From contig JAITGJ010000058.1 of assembly GCA_031280705.1 (NCBI GenBank), forward strand, positions 1 to 7,345: a DNA stretch of 7,345 nt, given 5' to 3'. Position 1 is the stretch's first letter; the number at the start of each line of letters is the position of its first letter. The position numbers and the translations under genes are program-made. Below the pieces are notes generated by a model. The model worked only from the letters and a program-made list of their open reading frames with translations. It had not been told where the DNA came from and searched no databases. The DNA comes from Spirochaetaceae bacterium. GTDB lineage: Bacteria > Spirochaetota > Spirochaetia > Treponematales > Breznakiellaceae. This document shows positions 5,765 to 7,345 of this stretch, piece after piece.

Positions 5765-7107
5765 TACGCGCCGTTCCCCGTTGGGCCGCCGGGGCCGTCC
5801 GCCGCCGCGCCCAGCGCGGAAAAGAAATCCGGCCAGGTAACCGCCGCGCTTTCCGCCCCGTCAATTTCTACCGGCCCGTCAGCGCCCAGCGCTCCGGCGG
5901 CCAGCGCCATCACCACCCGGTGATCGCCGTGCCCTTTAACCACGCGCGGCGATGCGCCGCCCCGCGCGGCTCCGCGCGTTCCCTGAATGACAAGCCCGTC
6001 CGGCGTTTCCCGCGCCGCAATGCCGAGCGCCCCCAGTTCTTCCGCCATCACCGTAATCCGGTCCGTTTCCTTGATACGCGCGTGCGCCACATTGACCAGT
6101 GCGGTTTCCCCCTCCGCGCGGGAAGCGATAATCGCCATCGCCGGCAGGAGGTCGGGCGTGGCGTTAAGATCGAACACGCCGCCTGAAAGCGGCTCCCGCA
6201 CGGAAACGGAAAGTTCCCACGCGCCGTCCGCCGCCCTCTGCCAGAGAACCTCCGCGCCCATCCGCGCGAGAAAATCAAACAGCGCCTTGTCGCCCTGGGT
6301 ATCACGGGGGTCAAGCCCGAGGAGCGTAACGGAACCGCCGCTCACGGCCGCCGCGGCGGCGGGGAAGGCGGCGGACGAAAAATCCCCCGGCACAGCTCCG
6401 TGCGCGGCCCGGTATGTCTGGCCGCCAGGAACGCGAAAGAACGAAAAATCCCCGGCTTTTTCATACGTGATTCCCTGATCGTCAAGATACGAAAGGGTCA
6501 TGGCGATATAGGGCTGTTCGTTGAGGAGGGGCACGTCAATTTCCGTAAGCGTCCCGGCGGGCGCGAGCGGCGCGGCAAGGAGGAGCGCGGAGAGGTACTG
6601 GCTTGTTTCCGCGGCGAGCCGTACCCGTCCGCCCCGCCACGGCCCCCGGACCGTAAGCGGCGCGCATCCCCCGTTTGACCGCGCCGTAACGCCCAGCGCG
6701 GAAAGCGCGTCAAGCAGGGGCGCGGCGCTCCGCCGCCGTATCTGACCGTCTCCGGTAAAGGCCGTCTCGTCCGCGCCCAGAGACGCGGCGGCAAGGGCGA
6801 AGTAGAGCGTGGTCCCTGAATTGCCCACATCAACCGGGGCGGGGACCCGCGCGAATCCCGCCGCGCCGCCCGTACCGCGCACGCTCCAGGAAAAAGGCGC
6901 GCCGTTACCACCCGGCGCGGAGATTTCCGCGCCCAGGGCGCGGCACGCGGCGCGGGCGGAGCGGGTATCCAGGGCGTCAAGCGGCGACCGGATTTCCGAA
7001 ACCCCCTCCGCAAGCGAAGCGATGAGGAGGCGGCGAATGGTATGGGATTTGGAGGCCGGTACCCGCACGGTCCCCACAAACCGGCGGGGCTTTATCACAA
7101 TACGCAT
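5764..7107 (-). CDS. aroA: 3-phosphoshikimate 1-carboxyvinyltransferase (EPSP synthase), unusual active-site positions
   Basis: EPSP synthase transfers the enolpyruvyl group of PEP to shikimate-3-phosphate, the sixth step of the shikimate pathway to chorismate, in the cytoplasm. Conserved blocks are PASKSHTIRRLL (18-28, the Lys-Ser and Arg that bind PEP and S3P), GNSGTT (95-100), GDGQIRRR (119-126), ETSQYLSALL (167-176), ATPDLLPA (316-323, catalytic Asp319), IKETDR (345-350) and GDHR (394-397). The length of 447 residues is typical. Two positions differ from the usual enzyme. The Arg after GNxGTxM (E. coli Arg100) is Tyr102, and the Lys of the C-terminal KTFPDYF block (E. coli Lys411) is Val423 in AVTWPDFF. 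Pro125 of E. coli is Ser here. The frame is intact, so I take it as functional but divergent. It is the first gene of the operon. The ATG at 7107 has little Shine-Dalgarno sequence. Confidence 0.94.
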   Translation of the reverse strand: MRIVIKPRRFVGTVRVPASKSHTIRRLLIASLAEGVSEIRSPLDALDTRSARAACRALGAEISAPGGNGAPFSWSVRGTGGAAGFARVPAPVDVGNSGTTLYFALAAASLGADETAFTGDGQIRRRSAAPLLDALSALGVTARSNGGCAPLTVRGPWRGGRVRLAAETSQYLSALLLAAPLAPAGTLTEIDVPLLNEQPYIAMTLSYLDDQGITYEKAGDFSFFRVPGGQTYRAAHGAVPGDFSSAAFPAAAAAVSGGSVTLLGLDPRDTQGDKALFDFLARMGAEVLWQRAADGAWELSVSVREPLSGGVFDLNATPDLLPAMAIIASRAEGETALVNVAHARIKETDRITVMAEELGALGIAARETPDGLVIQGTRGAARGGASPRVVKGHGDHRVVMALAAGALGADGPVEIDGAESAAVTWPDFFSALGAAADGPGGPTGNGA

Positions 7108-7120
7108 AAATTACCGGCTG

Positions 7121-7129
7121 ATTCTAGCA
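7121..7129 (-). promoter_or_regulatory. Extended -10 promoter of the aroA-trkA-trkH-rsmG operon
   Basis: On the minus strand TGC TAGAAT (7129-7121) matches the extended -10 TGnTATAAT at all but one position. No -35 match is seen at 16-18 bp, as is common for extended -10 promoters. The predicted start near 7114 leaves only about seven bases before the aroA ATG, so the transcript would be nearly leaderless. That fits the absence of a good Shine-Dalgarno there. An additional promoter further upstream is possible. Confidence 0.5.
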
Positions 7130-7180
7130 TAAAGCTCCACTCGCGGGCTATCCGGGAAGGGGCGCGCCCGGTCCCTGATA

Positions 7181-7206
7181 TCCCCAAACCCATGAGGGCT
7201 TGGGGA
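7181..7206. other. Imperfect hairpin in the intergenic region upstream of aroA
   Basis: TCCCCAA (7181-7187) pairs perfectly with TTGGGGA (7200-7206). After an A/C mismatch, CCC/GGG continues the stem to an ATGA loop. No U-tract follows on either strand, so it is not a standard terminator. It could fold in the leader of a minus-strand transcript that starts upstream of 7206. Its function is unknown. Confidence 0.5.
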
Positions 7207-7230
7207 AGTCGAAGGGCCAGAGAGCAAAAA

Positions 7231-7260
7231 TTTTTCACTTTTTTGAAAAAAAGTGAAAAA
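7231..7260 (-). terminator. Perfect A/T hairpin with T-tail, possible terminator or A-tract upstream element
   Basis: TTTTTCACTTTTTT (7231-7244) pairs perfectly over 14 bp with the A6-GTG-A5 arm (7247-7260) across a 2-base loop. Read on the minus strand the hairpin is followed by TTTTTGC, so it could end a transcript entering from the right. The stem has only three G-C pairs, far weaker than a usual terminator stem. On the plus strand its A-rich arm sits just upstream of a -35 box, where an UP element would lie. Either reading is possible. The structure is certain and the role uncertain. Confidence 0.5.
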
Positions 7261-7265
7261 ACCGC

Positions 7266-7295
7266 TTGACAGACTTTGGAGACCCGTGATACGGT
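7266..7295 (+). promoter_or_regulatory. Outward plus-strand promoter with UP-like tract and operator-like dyad
   Basis: Consensus TTGACA (7266-7271) is followed at 18 bp by TACGGT (7290-7295), which carries an extended TG (7287-7288). A-rich sequence occupies 7246-7261, the position of an UP element. An imperfect dyad, TGGAGACC (7277-7284) and GGTGTCCA (7293-7300), overlaps the spacer and -10 with 7 of 8 matching arm positions and could be an operator. Downstream is a Shine-Dalgarno-like AAAGGAAG (7312-7319). GTG codons at 7319 and 7324 both stay open to the window end, so a plus-strand gene may start here, but too little remains to identify it. Confidence 0.5.
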
Positions 7296-7345
7296 GTCCA
7301 TAACGGACTTCAAAGGAAGTGGGGTGGGGCGTTTTGACGCCGGGC

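Noticed and set aside
5806..6705. Recurring string CCCAGCGCGGAAA in aroA, also seen in recA near 706
   Set aside because: Each copy encodes an Ala-Leu-Gly type turn with the same favoured codons (in aroA, FSALG or LSALG), so shared codon bias explains it better than a DNA motif.
7160..7169. Perfect palindrome GGGCGCGCCC
   Set aside because: A 10-bp GC palindrome is expected often in DNA of this composition, and nothing around it suggests a site.
7095..7313. Minus-strand frame of 72 codons upstream of aroA
   Set aside because: It overlaps the aroA start out of frame, spans the A/T hairpin and the outward promoter, and has no clear ribosome binding site or known motif.

Overview
This is a GC-rich chromosomal window of housekeeping genes, densely packed on the minus strand, with two tRNA genes on the plus strand. 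The best guess for the organism is a GC-rich spirochaete of the Treponema/Breznakiella kind. This rests on remembered resemblance only: a RecA with a long AT-hook-like tail, and an EPSP synthase of the 'SKSHTIR' type. It is moderate-to-low confidence inference. No phage, transposase, CRISPR or defence gene is visible.

Layout, right to left as transcribed on the minus strand: an AT-rich intergenic region (7108-7345), then a tight run of four genes. These are aroA (EPSP synthase, 5764-7107), trkA (NAD-binding K+ channel regulator, 4268-5764), trkH (K+ translocating membrane subunit, 2762-4258) and rsmG (16S rRNA m7G527 methyltransferase, 2067-2765). The junctions are TAATG (aroA/trkA), a 9-nt gap (trkA/trkH) and GTGA (trkH/rsmG), so the four are almost certainly one transcription unit with coupled translation. 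trkA and trkH together make one K+ uptake system; aroA and rsmG are functionally unrelated passengers.

Facing this operon are tRNA-His(GUG) and tRNA-Arg(UCG) on the plus strand (1875-2042). They have a good promoter (TTGACA, 17 bp, CATAGT) and a 16-bp tandem repeat with an inverted copy immediately upstream. Divergent from the tRNAs is recA (111-1577, minus), encoding a complete recombinase core plus a tail of about 134 residues with two AT-hook-like motifs. A 12-bp hairpin follows its stop codon.

The right edge (7231-7300) holds a perfect 14-bp A/T hairpin, an A-rich UP-like tract, a consensus TTGACA and an extended -10 inside an operator-like dyad. It is a plausible regulated plus-strand promoter for a gene starting at or beyond the window end.

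I see no clearly new multi-gene system. The points most worth a second look are the RecA tail, two unusual active-site positions in AroA, the palindromic repeats on both sides of recA, and the outward promoter at the right edge.
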